Notes under the pieces: generated by a model
Seen by the model: only the letters and a program-made list of their open reading frames with translations
What the model was told of the DNA's origin: nothing
Databases searched by the model: none
Shown: positions 55,528 through 64,000 of the stretch, one piece after another
Position numbering within the stretch: position 1 is the first letter of the stretch
Layout of the letters: each line of letters opens with the position of its first letter
Translations under genes and position numbers: made by a program
From: Prosthecobacter sp.
GTDB taxonomy: Bacteria > Verrucomicrobiota > Verrucomicrobiia > Verrucomicrobiales > Verrucomicrobiaceae
DNA length: 64,000 bases
Assembly (NCBI RefSeq): GCF_029946185.1
Contig: NZ_JAQSEA010000029.1
Span: forward strand, 1-64,000
Reading direction: 5' to 3'

Positions 55528-57243
55528 ATGATCACAAATCAACTACCAACAGCTGCCGCTCTGTTTATGGCATTGTTTTGTGCTTGTGCAACACAGTCTG
55601 GGGCACAGGATACTATTGTTGAGCCCACGCTACCTACGACCAGAGGAGGACAAGGTTACTTTCCCACCTTGGGAGAAAGCGCTTTGCTCCGAGGCGCTTA
55701 CAACGCCAGATCTCCTCAGGGAGCAGCCCTGGGCAATGCGGAAGGCCCCGATGCAGGTATGCAAACTGCTTCAGGTCTGTTCCCCTATGAGGATTCGGAT
55801 CCTGATTTTTACCAGCGAAATCAGAATTTTTTCAGACCCTTGAACCAGACCCTCGGCTGGCTGACTCCGCATGATGCGTGGACAATGCAGTTTAGTCAGA
55901 TGGATAACAACTCCCTAACGGTAGACGGTAATTTGGGTGGTATTTTCACCCGATCATTTGCGCCAGAACTGGCCACCGTCAAAGCTGGCCCCCTCTATTT
56001 CGACCTCTTATGGGTGGGCGCAGGAGCCATATGGTCAGATTATAATGGCAACCTCAATACCACGGGAAACAGAGGAGACGAAGGAGACGGAGTCATTGCC
56101 TATGTAGATGTCGGCGTGCGTGGAGTCCTCCGAATTTCCGACTCCCTGTACCTTTCTGCAGTAGCGGATCTCATGTATCTCCCTTTTACAAATCGCTTTG
56201 CTCTACAATTTGGCGGAGGGGGCGGAGGACCCGCATTGTTCACCCGTTTAAATTACAGCAAAACCCTAGGTTCTTGGGACGTGCTCTTCTATGACGAATT
56301 CATAGGGCAATCGAGCTTAAACTGGTTTTCGTCGGCGACTGTCAACGGATACGACAGGGCGGGCCGTTATTTTTATGGCTTCCAGACACCTGGACCAACC
56401 AATTCATTCCAAAACTCAGGTTATGCAAGGTTTGGGAATACCATTGGCATGTCCTTATCGACGCTCGTATTTGACAATTCATGGAGGTTGTGGATTACAG
56501 GACGTCATGTGGATTTTTGGCAAGGCTATGAGTTCAGAAATCATGCAAATTTAGAAAACATAGGCGTGGCCTTGGGTTATGAGGGCTCCAAGATTCCGTT
56601 CGCACCACGATTTTCTTACGACATGTATGCTTACGGTGGATCCGATAGCGTTATGCATCAATTCTTGTTGAGCTTAACCGGAAGGCTAACAGAAAATCTC
56701 AACTGGCTGGGAAGCGTAGGTGATTTCTTCATGACAGGAGCCGGGGCGCGTGGATCGAGTGGGAACCGTTTTATTTGGAATATCGACTTAAGGCATTCAC
56801 TCACCCAGAACACGACTCAGTCCTTTGGCCTAGGAGAAACCGTTTTCCACAACAATGTCGTTGGCGAAGCGCTCCTGTCAAGATATGCGCAATACAGCAT
56901 AAACCAACGCCTTAACAGCCGTTCATACGGGAATGCATTCATTCAATACGCGGACAGCGAAACCAACCTTCTCACCATGCAGACCGCCCGGCGAACATCT
57001 GTAGGAGTTGCGTTCAATTACCAACCCTTGGATTTTACCCAACTAAATGCATCGATCATCTATGACAAGTTCAGCCAGAGCACGCTTACCGGTGACAGAT
57101 GGCGCTATATGGTGACTGCTACACAGCAGCTTGGAATGCGTCTTACCGGCAGTTTGTTTTATCAGTATGAAGATTATCAGGTCGACAACCCCGCAAGATT
57201 CTCCGAACATCTTATCGGCGTTACGATCAGAAGGTATTTTTAA
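55528..57243 (+). CDS. Outer-membrane beta-barrel protein, possible polysaccharide exporter
   Basis: A 571-residue protein with a signal peptide (about 1-27) and a barrel of many amphipathic strands, rich in aromatic and glycine residues, ending in IRRYF, the outer-membrane C-terminal signature. The N-terminal 100 residues of the mature protein are less barrel-like. It lies upstream of a short Wza-like export gene. In Myxococcus, short export proteins of this kind work with separate barrels (Wzp proteins); this is the best guess for this one. No sequence motif proves it. Confidence 0.65.
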   Translation: MITNQLPTAAALFMALFCACATQSGAQDTIVEPTLPTTRGGQGYFPTLGESALLRGAYNARSPQGAALGNAEGPDAGMQTASGLFPYEDSDPDFYQRNQNFFRPLNQTLGWLTPHDAWTMQFSQMDNNSLTVDGNLGGIFTRSFAPELATVKAGPLYFDLLWVGAGAIWSDYNGNLNTTGNRGDEGDGVIAYVDVGVRGVLRISDSLYLSAVADLMYLPFTNRFALQFGGGGGGPALFTRLNYSKTLGSWDVLFYDEFIGQSSLNWFSSATVNGYDRAGRYFYGFQTPGPTNSFQNSGYARFGNTIGMSLSTLVFDNSWRLWITGRHVDFWQGYEFRNHANLENIGVALGYEGSKIPFAPRFSYDMYAYGGSDSVMHQFLLSLTGRLTENLNWLGSVGDFFMTGAGARGSSGNRFIWNIDLRHSLTQNTTQSFGLGETVFHNNVVGEALLSRYAQYSINQRLNSRSYGNAFIQYADSETNLLTMQTARRTSVGVAFNYQPLDFTQLNASIIYDKFSQSTLTGDRWRYMVTATQQLGMRLTGSLFYQYEDYQVDNPARFSEHLIGVTIRRYF

Positions 57244-57312
57244 TTTTGCCTGTGAAATCCACCACCGACAAGTTCCTTTTCCATTCTTAACCACTTAGTG
57301 TATATAACTCCC

Positions 57313-58233
57313 ATGGACTCACTGCATTCCCCAACTCATTCATTCACACGCTCCGCTGTGTGTCTTTGCACCTGGGTATTATCAGCACTTTCAGTAAGTA
57401 TCAAAGCTGAAGACTCGCCATCATTGCAAACCAACAAGGATGCGCCTTCAAGTTTCCACAAGTATTTCGGTCAGCGAGTTAACTCCTTTTTGGACGCAGA
57501 ACGCCAGATTGCCAAACTGGATATCGATGCAGACATGAACCATGATGGCATGATTCAAAACATTGATCCGGCTGATAATGGAGCCTTTGAAGCGACGCCG
57601 CCGGGAATGATCTTGGGTGTGGGAGAAATGACCCGTTTCGTCGTCCGTCTGCTGCCTTACCGCGTGGATTTTGAAGGTGAAGTGGTGGTGACATTGGAAG
57701 TGGAAGGCATCAATCGTGGAGTCAAATCCGGAGAATTTGCCTCCATGGACGAGGAACTTCAATCCATGGGCCACATACGTGTCTGGAAGGAAAAGGACAA
57801 AAAGACACTGCTGCTGGACTCCAGAGATCCTGCAAAACGTGTGGTTGAGTTCACCACCCAGTACAAAACCTACCCCTACAACCTGCCCATGACCGTGCCA
57901 CGGGCTGTATACGTAGAGGGGGTGAAGCCCTCTCCACAACACATTGGAGACGTCCGCGTGCTTTGCACGGTCTCTCACCGTGCGCTGCAATCTGAGGGCC
58001 AACGTGCCAATACGGCCAATGCCACAGCAGCGGCTGCCGCCGAAGTGACTTCGGCCAAACAGCCAGAGCCACAGCCAGTGGCGGAAAGAGTAAATCGCCT
58101 CTCCAACATTAAAAGCTTCCGGACGTCATTCGATCACATTCTAGTAACTGTGCAGCCAAAGCCGACCACGAAGCAGTTCATCAATGACAACAACGAAGGT
58201 GTCTGGGTTGCCCCTCCAGGATGGACATATTGA
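57313..58233 (+). CDS. Secreted protein of unknown function in exopolysaccharide locus
   Basis: About 306 residues with a signal peptide (LCTWVLSALSVSIKA). Residues near 70-90 (DIDADMNHDGMIQNIDPADNG) look like an EF-hand or dockerin-type calcium loop. The middle is beta-rich; the C-terminal part has an Ala-rich linker and ends PPGWTY. An upstream start at 57298 adds five residues. Its place between the barrel gene and the Wza-like gene suggests an export accessory protein (inference). Confidence 0.55.
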   Translation: MDSLHSPTHSFTRSAVCLCTWVLSALSVSIKAEDSPSLQTNKDAPSSFHKYFGQRVNSFLDAERQIAKLDIDADMNHDGMIQNIDPADNGAFEATPPGMILGVGEMTRFVVRLLPYRVDFEGEVVVTLEVEGINRGVKSGEFASMDEELQSMGHIRVWKEKDKKTLLLDSRDPAKRVVEFTTQYKTYPYNLPMTVPRAVYVEGVKPSPQHIGDVRVLCTVSHRALQSEGQRANTANATAAAAAEVTSAKQPEPQPVAERVNRLSNIKSFRTSFDHILVTVQPKPTTKQFINDNNEGVWVAPPGWTY

Positions 58234-58253
58234 TCCTGATTGTGGATTCCCAC

Positions 58254-58279
58254 TTCCAGCTATGCTCTCGCAGCTGGAA
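58254..58279. terminator. Hairpin between export genes, weak terminator candidate
   Basis: TTCCAGCT/AGCTGGAA perfect 8-bp stem with a 10-base loop, 20 bases after the upstream stop. No T-run follows, so it could be an RNA processing or pausing site instead. Confidence 0.35.
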
Positions 58280-58381
58280 TCCAACCCACCTACCGATTAG
58301 GTGTCATTGATCAGAACGACAGCTTTTTCTCACATCTGCTTGATTGCTTGGATGACCTTGCAAAAGTGATATCCAAATCCT

Positions 58382-59086
58382 ATGCCATCTTTTCGCCGCC
58401 TCAGTAGCTTTCCTTCCAGTTGTGTGTTTTTGATCGTGTCGACTTTTTCAGCGTGTTCGCATCGAGACCCCTCGTCAGGCGATCTCCCTCCTCTGTCAGG
58501 CATGTCTGAAAATGTGGTGCGGACACCAATCGCCAAGGATGTTTTTCTGGCGGGCGACAATCTCGAATTGTTTGTCAAGGAAGATGCGACTCTTAACAAC
58601 AGCTATCCAGTTCGTGAAGGTGGATACATCGTCATTCCCAGGGCTGGACGCATCTCAGTGTCTGGACTATCCCGTGCCGAGGCGGAAGCTCGGGTTAAAG
58701 AAGCCTTGCAAGGAACTCAGTTAACTAAGGCCACCGTATTGGTGGAACGCATGAGCAAGAGCGCCCAGTTCGCTTCAACGCCCGGAGCAGCCTCCACCGT
58801 TCCAAAGATCATGGTTTACATCACCGGAGCGGTGAAACAGCCGGGAACCCATTTTGTGCCGAGTTCGGATGGACATTCGCTTGGCATCTACGAGACACTG
58901 CTCATCACTGGCGGGTTGGGCCGCCTCGCGCAAGATCAGCGCGTTGAGGTGATGCGAGTGAATGCTTCTGGCAGACGGCAGCGGGCCATCATTGATATTC
59001 GCAAAGTGGCCTTGGGGCTTGCTGATGACCCGCCGGTTGGCGAAGGGGATATCATCCATGTGCCGGAAAAGGTGTTCGGCTTTTGA
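58382..59086 (+). CDS. Wza-like polysaccharide export lipoprotein (short OPX type)
   Basis: A 234-residue protein. A signal peptide ends in a lipobox (STFSAC). The polysaccharide export domain follows (DNLELFVKEDATLNNSYPVREGGYIVIPRAGRISVSG), then a SLBB-like domain (IMVYITGAVKQPGTHFVP, then LLITGGLGRLAQDQRVEVMRV). It has no C-terminal helix to form an outer-membrane pore, so it needs a partner barrel; the 571-residue protein upstream is the natural candidate. The Wzc-like kinase gene follows after 116 bases. Confidence 0.9.
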   Translation: MPSFRRLSSFPSSCVFLIVSTFSACSHRDPSSGDLPPLSGMSENVVRTPIAKDVFLAGDNLELFVKEDATLNNSYPVREGGYIVIPRAGRISVSGLSRAEAEARVKEALQGTQLTKATVLVERMSKSAQFASTPGAASTVPKIMVYITGAVKQPGTHFVPSSDGHSLGIYETLLITGGLGRLAQDQRVEVMRVNASGRRQRAIIDIRKVALGLADDPPVGEGDIIHVPEKVFGF

Positions 59087-59202
59087 CATGACTTTCTCTC
59101 TGGCGTGCATTCTATGCGCAGGGGACAACATTGAAAGTCTTCCAACTCATATCTTCACTTAGCAAGTCGCTGTAAGCTTTGCATCACCCTCTACTGCCCC
59201 GC

Positions 59203-61482
59203 ATGCCGCCTCCGAACAAAAAGTCAGTCACTGCAGCCCCCAAAGTGGACGGCAACACTTTTTTGCGCTTTCTGCTCAGCTATGAAGATTATTTGATATT
59301 GATGCTGCTGTTGTTCAGCTTAGGTCTCTTGGGCGGCCTGATTGGCTTTATTTATACCCGTCCCACTTTTTCGTCCACAGCCTTGCTCCGAGTCAATCAA
59401 TTCGTGGACAGCTCGCGAACCGCAGAAGGGGGAGGGCGCTCTATCGATTATCACTTGATGCGCTCCATCCTGCTTGAACTGGGCAGTGGGCGTATGGTTC
59501 TTGAGGCGAGTAAATCGCTTGGGCTGGCAGACGAATCAACGAGTTATAACAATTTGCGTGAATCGCTGGTGCCAGCGGTTCGCATCGGAATTCTAGATTC
59601 GACCCACATTGAACTGGGCATTGTCGGTTTCACACCACGTGTCGTGCGTGAACTGCCAGCAGCCCTCGCGGAGACTTACGAAGCCGTCAGAGTGCGTCAA
59701 AGAATCGATTTCCGGGAAAAGGCCATCAAACGCTACGTGGACGAAATTTCCGTCGTTCGAGCCAAAGTGTCCGCTCAGCTCGATACTCAGCTGAAATTTG
59801 AAGAAGAAAGTGCGCTGGCGAGTGCGCAGATTGAGCTTGAGCGCCTCAGCAACGTTCCTGTGGAACTGGTCAGAATGCGTTATCGACTCGGAGAGATGGA
59901 CCGAGTTAATAACATTTTGAATGATCAAAAATCCGTGCTGGGGGAAGTCGGAATGCTGGCCTTGCTGACCAGCCTGCCGGCTGATACCGCGTCCGCTGAT
60001 CCGCTGAGTTCGGGCACTATTGTACGGAATTCAGGCACATCCACAGCACCGTTTACCTTTTCGAGCCCCACTAAAACCCCCCAAAGCACCCAGGTTGTGG
60101 TGCAGCCGGATATGGTAGAAGGTCTCGAGCCCTGGCAAGATCTCGAAAAGAAGAAGCGAACTCTGGAGGAAAAGATGCGACTAACACGCACTAAGTTTCT
60201 CGAAGATCATCCGGAGATGATCAAGATGAATGAGGAACTACGGGAGGTGACTTCAGCACTGAATTTGGAACTTGAGGTGGCCCGCAAGTCCTTCTCACTG
60301 GAATACGCCCGTACAAAGGAATCCATCAAGACTCTCGAGGAAAAACTGCCTGATTATCATAAAGCCACCAAGTCTTTCGACGAGAAAAAAATGGGCTATG
60401 ACCTCATGAAAAAGGGGCAGCTTGCTTGGGACAAGGCATACGAGGAGCTCAGCAAGCAAATCGAAGGTCTGCAATTCGGGGGCGATGGCGCGGCGGTTGA
60501 CATTGAATTCCGAGGATTCATCGAAGTTCGCAGCGAGATCCCTATTTCTCCCAGCAAATCCAAACTGGCCATGATGGGGTGCATGCTGGGCATTGGCCTC
60601 GCTGGCGGAATTCCCTATCTGTTCCGACGCTTCAGCACATCTGTTTCAGATCTTAATGAGTTTGAAGTCAGCCTGGGAATTCCCGGCATCGGACTGGTTC
60701 CACTTACCGATCCAAAAATTTTGGAGGACATCAATCGTTCACCCACCGTGGGAGCCACCACCCCAAACGCTTTGCTGGAAAACTTTCGACTGATCCGCAG
60801 CAGCATTATTCTGAACAAAGGTCCCAAAGGGGACATGCGAGTGATGATGGTGACCAGTGCGCGCCCGGGTGAGGGCAAAACCACGGTTGCTGTCAATACC
60901 GCTTGGGCGTTCTCCTCTTTGGGTGAGCGAACCTTGGTGATTGACTGTGACTTGCGGCGCGGGCGTGTTCACAAAGTGGCGGGAATTGTCAATCATCCCG
61001 GCATGACGGATTTGCTCACCGGTGCGGCTACAATCGAGCAGTGCATTCAGAAGTCTCCCGCTGACAACTTGTGGCTGATTCCCCGCGGCGCTGTTGTACC
61101 TGGCACAACCGAACTGCTCAACACTGCAGTGTTTTCAAATATCCTTGAGAAACTCAAGGGGGCGTTTGACCGCATCGTTTTGGACACCCCTCCCGTGCTG
61201 GGTCTCAGTGAAACAGCGTTTTTGCAAAACCATGCTGATGGAGTGGTTCTCGTTGTCAAATCTGACAGCACTCCGAGAAAAGACGTCGAGGACGCCTTTT
61301 TTGCGCTCCAAAAACTGGGTGCCCACTTCTACGGGTTTGTCCTCAATCGAGTGGACTTCACCAAACGGGCCAATCACTACTACTATTACTACTACTCATC
61401 CAGCTACTACGATTCCAACTGGGAAACCGAGGAGGAAGCCAAGGAGCCGCCGACTAAAAAGGCCTCACCATTCGCCTCATAG
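59203..61482 (+). CDS. Wzc-like polysaccharide co-polymerase and tyrosine autokinase
   Basis: About 759 residues. A Wzz-type domain lies between two membrane helices (about residues 31-51 and near 455-475), with a long coiled coil in the periplasmic part. The bacterial tyrosine kinase domain has Walker A SARPGEGKTT at about 553, LVIDCDLRRG and IVLDTPPVLGLSE. The C-terminus carries the tyrosine cluster HYYYYYYSSSYYDSNW, the autophosphorylation site. It sets chain length by cycling with Wza and Wzy. A TTG at 59179 would add eight residues. The kinase and Wzz halves are fused, as in E. coli Wzc. Confidence 0.93.
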   Translation: MPPPNKKSVTAAPKVDGNTFLRFLLSYEDYLILMLLLFSLGLLGGLIGFIYTRPTFSSTALLRVNQFVDSSRTAEGGGRSIDYHLMRSILLELGSGRMVLEASKSLGLADESTSYNNLRESLVPAVRIGILDSTHIELGIVGFTPRVVRELPAALAETYEAVRVRQRIDFREKAIKRYVDEISVVRAKVSAQLDTQLKFEEESALASAQIELERLSNVPVELVRMRYRLGEMDRVNNILNDQKSVLGEVGMLALLTSLPADTASADPLSSGTIVRNSGTSTAPFTFSSPTKTPQSTQVVVQPDMVEGLEPWQDLEKKKRTLEEKMRLTRTKFLEDHPEMIKMNEELREVTSALNLELEVARKSFSLEYARTKESIKTLEEKLPDYHKATKSFDEKKMGYDLMKKGQLAWDKAYEELSKQIEGLQFGGDGAAVDIEFRGFIEVRSEIPISPSKSKLAMMGCMLGIGLAGGIPYLFRRFSTSVSDLNEFEVSLGIPGIGLVPLTDPKILEDINRSPTVGATTPNALLENFRLIRSSIILNKGPKGDMRVMMVTSARPGEGKTTVAVNTAWAFSSLGERTLVIDCDLRRGRVHKVAGIVNHPGMTDLLTGAATIEQCIQKSPADNLWLIPRGAVVPGTTELLNTAVFSNILEKLKGAFDRIVLDTPPVLGLSETAFLQNHADGVVLVVKSDSTPRKDVEDAFFALQKLGAHFYGFVLNRVDFTKRANHYYYYYYSSSYYDSNWETEEEAKEPPTKKASPFAS

Positions 61483-61530
61483 CATTCGAACCAAACGTTA
61501 GTGAAGCTCGGTGGGAAAGAAGGCTGTCGA

Positions 61531-63075
61531 TTACATGGTTTCGAGAACATAATCCCAAATGGCTAATACGAGCCAAGTGAGACCCGCGCTGGCGGCCAGA
61601 TCTATCAGATCTAACCGCCTCCAAAAGGGGCGTTTTTCCGCAGAATCGCCCTCGACCTCACCAACGACAGGCAGGCATTGATCATCCTCCACCTGTACGC
61701 AGCGCGTAACATCCACCGAAATATCCTCCTCACCCTTCATCAAATCCGCAGACTCTGCTGTCGCCAAAGCATCTTCAGCCTGGCAAAGCCGGTGAATCGA
61801 AGCGGCCACAGCGATCAGCAGGAAATACTCCGTGTGATACTGGCGATTAATCATCCAGCTGGAAACCGCATAGGCGCACAGCAGGATCAGCCCGCAGCGG
61901 CGGCAGCGTTCTCTGGTATCCATATCGAAGGTAAACGGATAGACCATGACCAGGGTACGCCAAGCCGTCCAAAGTCCCGCAACAAACAAGAAGAGACCAT
62001 ACAAGCCTAGGTCAGCACCGACATGAACATAGCTGGAGTGGGTGCTTTTCGGAATGATTTGTCCTTCCCAGTTAATCAAGGCAACAAATTGCTGCCACCC
62101 TTCTCCTGTGCTCTTGGTATCCACCACGTCCCTAGCGATCCTCCAGGCCATCAACCGGCCCATCACTCCCTCTTCAGAGTTGAGGCTGTCCATTCTCGAC
62201 ATTCGAGGAAGAAAGCTTAACGCGGACACCCCTAGGACAGAAGCAGATGAGATGGCAAACAATTTGATAGCCATCGGTCTTCCAATCACGAAAATTAAAA
62301 CGACCAGTCCTCCTCCAACGAGAAATGAGCCTTTGGACTCGGTGTAATACATACACATGCAGACGAGCACGGCACAGAGCGGGAAATACACCGTTCTGCC
62401 ATTTAGGCCACCTCTCCAAAAGAACAAAAAGTAACTCAGGGGGATGGCCACAGCAACGGTATGAGCAAGGGCGTTTGGGTTGTCGCACATCCAGGTCCCA
62501 ATGGCAAGCCTCCCAAAATTTTGATCGGTCATATCCTTAGCACCGGTGATGTCGATCCCGTAAAGACTTGCCACGCCAATTGCCGCCACCGTTACAACCA
62601 TGATATTCCAAGTTTTCAGAAAGGCTAAAACTCGCTCCCAGTCTGTGAGGGACTGCACGGTGAACACATAGAAGATGACTACCGGCAGGAAGCTTTTGAA
62701 GGCATCCATCGAATCAGGCGCGTTCCACACTATGTAGCCGAAATAACCGAGCATCAGCCAGTCGTGAGGTGTCGAAAGCAATTTATGGACAGGCGACCTC
62801 TCTTTTCGCACCATCAGTGCAGCAATCCAAGCCAGGATCAATGGCTTAATAACATTGACCCCGATCAGCCCCCCCAACCAATCTTGTGGGCGGATAAAAT
62901 ATAAAAACAAGAAAAACTGAGCGATGCGAAAATCCACAGAAGAGAGAGTGCGGCGTTGAGGTGATACTAGGCAGTGTTTCAAAAACCTCCAAAGACAATA
63001 TTGGTAGTTATGGACTGCTCGTCTGGTCAAAGCAACGAAGCACCGGCGAAAGCCGCTTAAGCGACGGCTTTTCAA
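61531..63075 (-). CDS. O-antigen ligase/polymerase (Wzy-like) membrane protein
   Basis: About 514 residues with ten or more hydrophobic segments. Features of the Wzy/WaaL family: WTMC-type and NPNALAHTVAVAIPLSYF, a SKGSFLVGGGL stretch, and the large loop ending THSSYVHVGADLGLYGLFLF, where H-S-S-Y-x-x is typical. It starts at a TTG with no better ATG before residue 88, so the exact start is uncertain. The C-terminal 90 residues are acidic and then form one last helix. It polymerises or transfers the exported repeat units. Convergent with the kinase gene. Confidence 0.85.
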   Translation of the reverse strand: MKSRRLSGFRRCFVALTRRAVHNYQYCLWRFLKHCLVSPQRRTLSSVDFRIAQFFLFLYFIRPQDWLGGLIGVNVIKPLILAWIAALMVRKERSPVHKLLSTPHDWLMLGYFGYIVWNAPDSMDAFKSFLPVVIFYVFTVQSLTDWERVLAFLKTWNIMVVTVAAIGVASLYGIDITGAKDMTDQNFGRLAIGTWMCDNPNALAHTVAVAIPLSYFLFFWRGGLNGRTVYFPLCAVLVCMCMYYTESKGSFLVGGGLVVLIFVIGRPMAIKLFAISSASVLGVSALSFLPRMSRMDSLNSEEGVMGRLMAWRIARDVVDTKSTGEGWQQFVALINWEGQIIPKSTHSSYVHVGADLGLYGLFLFVAGLWTAWRTLVMVYPFTFDMDTRERCRRCGLILLCAYAVSSWMINRQYHTEYFLLIAVAASIHRLCQAEDALATAESADLMKGEEDISVDVTRCVQVEDDQCLPVVGEVEGDSAEKRPFWRRLDLIDLAASAGLTWLVLAIWDYVLETM

Positions 63076-63265
63076 CCGTTGTCACACAATCTGCAGAGTT
63101 CGCCTGTCAATAGAGCTGCCCATGGATGCAGTCAATGGAGGTATACACCCGGCCACGAGAAGGAAGGTGCCCGTTGGTCCAGCCCGATTAGTTCTACCAG
63201 CAGTTTCCCCGCCAGCACCCACGATGAGCCAGCTTCGGGCACTGTGCGAATGCCTCTGCCATTCA

Positions 63266-64000
63266 CTACCGCCAGCTTTCAGTGATGAGATCCACCGGAA
63301 AGACTGCGGGTATGCGCTCATGCAGTTCTGCATACACCGGCCGAAGCATGGCCTGATCTTCAGGCCGTGCGAAGGTGGGATGTGGTCGCCAAATGGGGAG
63401 TACAATGCCACCCGTCCAAGCTCGGTTTTCTTGAGCGTCCACCTGTTTGAAGTAGGCATCCAACTTCTCCAGGCTGCGATAACATGAGACATTCTTACTC
63501 GCCCAGTCCTGCGGTCGCAGGCTCGGTGCGCGTTCCAGCAGCGTGGCCATATCCTTCGCCACGCGGCCAGGGCGCAGCAGCATCCCCGTCTGCTCATTGA
63601 TGTATGCCAGGGGACCGATGTGGGCGTCAGCACGCATCGCCAGCGCACTGCCTGCAAACAAAGACTCCACTGCCGCGACGCAGCATCCCTCACGGCGCGT
63701 CATGATCACTGAGACTTTAGCGTCGCACTGCAATTCCGCCACCTGCTGGATAGGAATGGACTGATACACCTCCAGTTCCTGCTTCACGCCAAGGTCACGG
63801 GCAATGCGGATCATGTCGTCCTTGTTCCTGATACCATCCGTCTGCCCAACCATCGTCACGCGCAGGTCGGCAGGCAGCTTCGTCAGCATGTCAAAAAATT
63901 CCCAATGTCGCTTAACCGGCCCCCAGAACGCCACCATCATGATGTCACGGGTACGTTCAGCCATTGGCTTGGGCTGGTAAAGGTCGGGCATGATCCAATC
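63266..64000 (-). CDS. GT4-like glycosyltransferase (5' end outside window)
   Basis: The frame is still open at base 64000, so the start lies beyond the window. Visible parts: VAFWGPVKRHWEFFDML, LRVTMVGQTDG, SVIMTRREGCCVAAVESLFAGSALAM and MLLRPGRVAKDM, the donor-side half of a GT-B enzyme with an E-x7-E-like region. The last 60 residues hold PIWRPHPTFARPEDQAML. It is separated from the Wzy-like gene by 190 bases without any gene. Confidence 0.75.
   Translation of the reverse strand, partial: DWIMPDLYQPKPMAERTRDIMMVAFWGPVKRHWEFFDMLTKLPADLRVTMVGQTDGIRNKDDMIRIARDLGVKQELEVYQSIPIQQVAELQCDAKVSVIMTRREGCCVAAVESLFAGSALAMRADAHIGPLAYINEQTGMLLRPGRVAKDMATLLERAPSLRPQDWASKNVSCYRSLEKLDAYFKQVDAQENRAWTGGIVLPIWRPHPTFARPEDQAMLRPVYAELHERIPAVFPVDLITESWR

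Noticed and set aside
61372-61421. Tyrosine codon run at the end of the kinase gene as a microsatellite
   Set aside because: The TAC/TAT run encodes the tyrosine cluster expected at the C-terminus of bacterial tyrosine kinases, with mixed codons, so it is under protein-level selection.

Overview
The window looks like a piece of a Verrucomicrobiota chromosome, most likely order Verrucomicrobiales (inference from gene content; no rRNA or other marker is present). Supporting signs are a high-GC, densely coding layout, many large secreted fusion proteins of the kind found in the Planctomycetota-Verrucomicrobiota group (DUF1549/DUF1553 type, DUF1080 plus beta-propeller plus cytochrome c, cupredoxin plus PA14), TamA/TamB outer-membrane assembly genes and a Wzy-type exopolysaccharide locus. 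Few genes have a strong Shine-Dalgarno sequence, so several starts are uncertain.

Region 1 (1-7688) is a compact MoxR/Bat operon: MoxR ATPase (cut by the window edge), DUF58 protein, DUF4381-like membrane protein, BatA, a BatB-BatC fusion with a collagen-like tail, and a BatD fusion with TPR and SH3 domains. Region 2 (7693-18608) holds single genes: ferritin, an MFS transporter, ClpS, small proteins, a blue-copper/PA14 protein paired with a secreted beta-propeller, an M23 peptidase, a DUF362 protein and PurD. Region 3 (18700-34175) carries large envelope proteins (DUF1549-like, a 978-residue M28 peptidase, a 1197-residue four-domain fusion, TamB and TamA), a UPF0175/DUF3368 toxin-antitoxin pair whose toxin is frameshifted, and three tandem copies of a hairpin-rich repeat of about 106 bp.

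Region 4 (35334-42640) looks like a heme/iron acquisition locus: a TonB-dependent receptor with heme-receptor-type FRAP and NPNL boxes, two small coupled genes (one cysteine-rich), a HemS-type heme-utilisation protein interrupted at an eight-G run, a secreted kelch protein, an AraC-family regulator and a secreted DUF4198-like protein. A related motif of about 22 bp (consensus core AATACTGGCGCTG) lies in five intergenic spaces of this locus, suggesting a local regulon under the AraC protein. This is the most novel-looking unit in the window. ComM follows.

Region 5 (44494-64000) is an exopolysaccharide locus: initiating sugar-phosphate transferase, several GT2/GT4 glycosyltransferases, a putative NodB-fold protein, a methyltransferase, a Wzc-like tyrosine kinase/co-polymerase, a short Wza-like export lipoprotein, a separate 571-residue outer-membrane barrel that may serve as its pore, and a Wzy/ligase-like polymerase. 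Inside it lies a small minus-strand group encoding a lipoprotein, a pseudopilin-like protein and an endonuclease/exonuclease/phosphatase-family protein. No tRNA, rRNA, CRISPR array, insertion sequence or replication origin was recognised.
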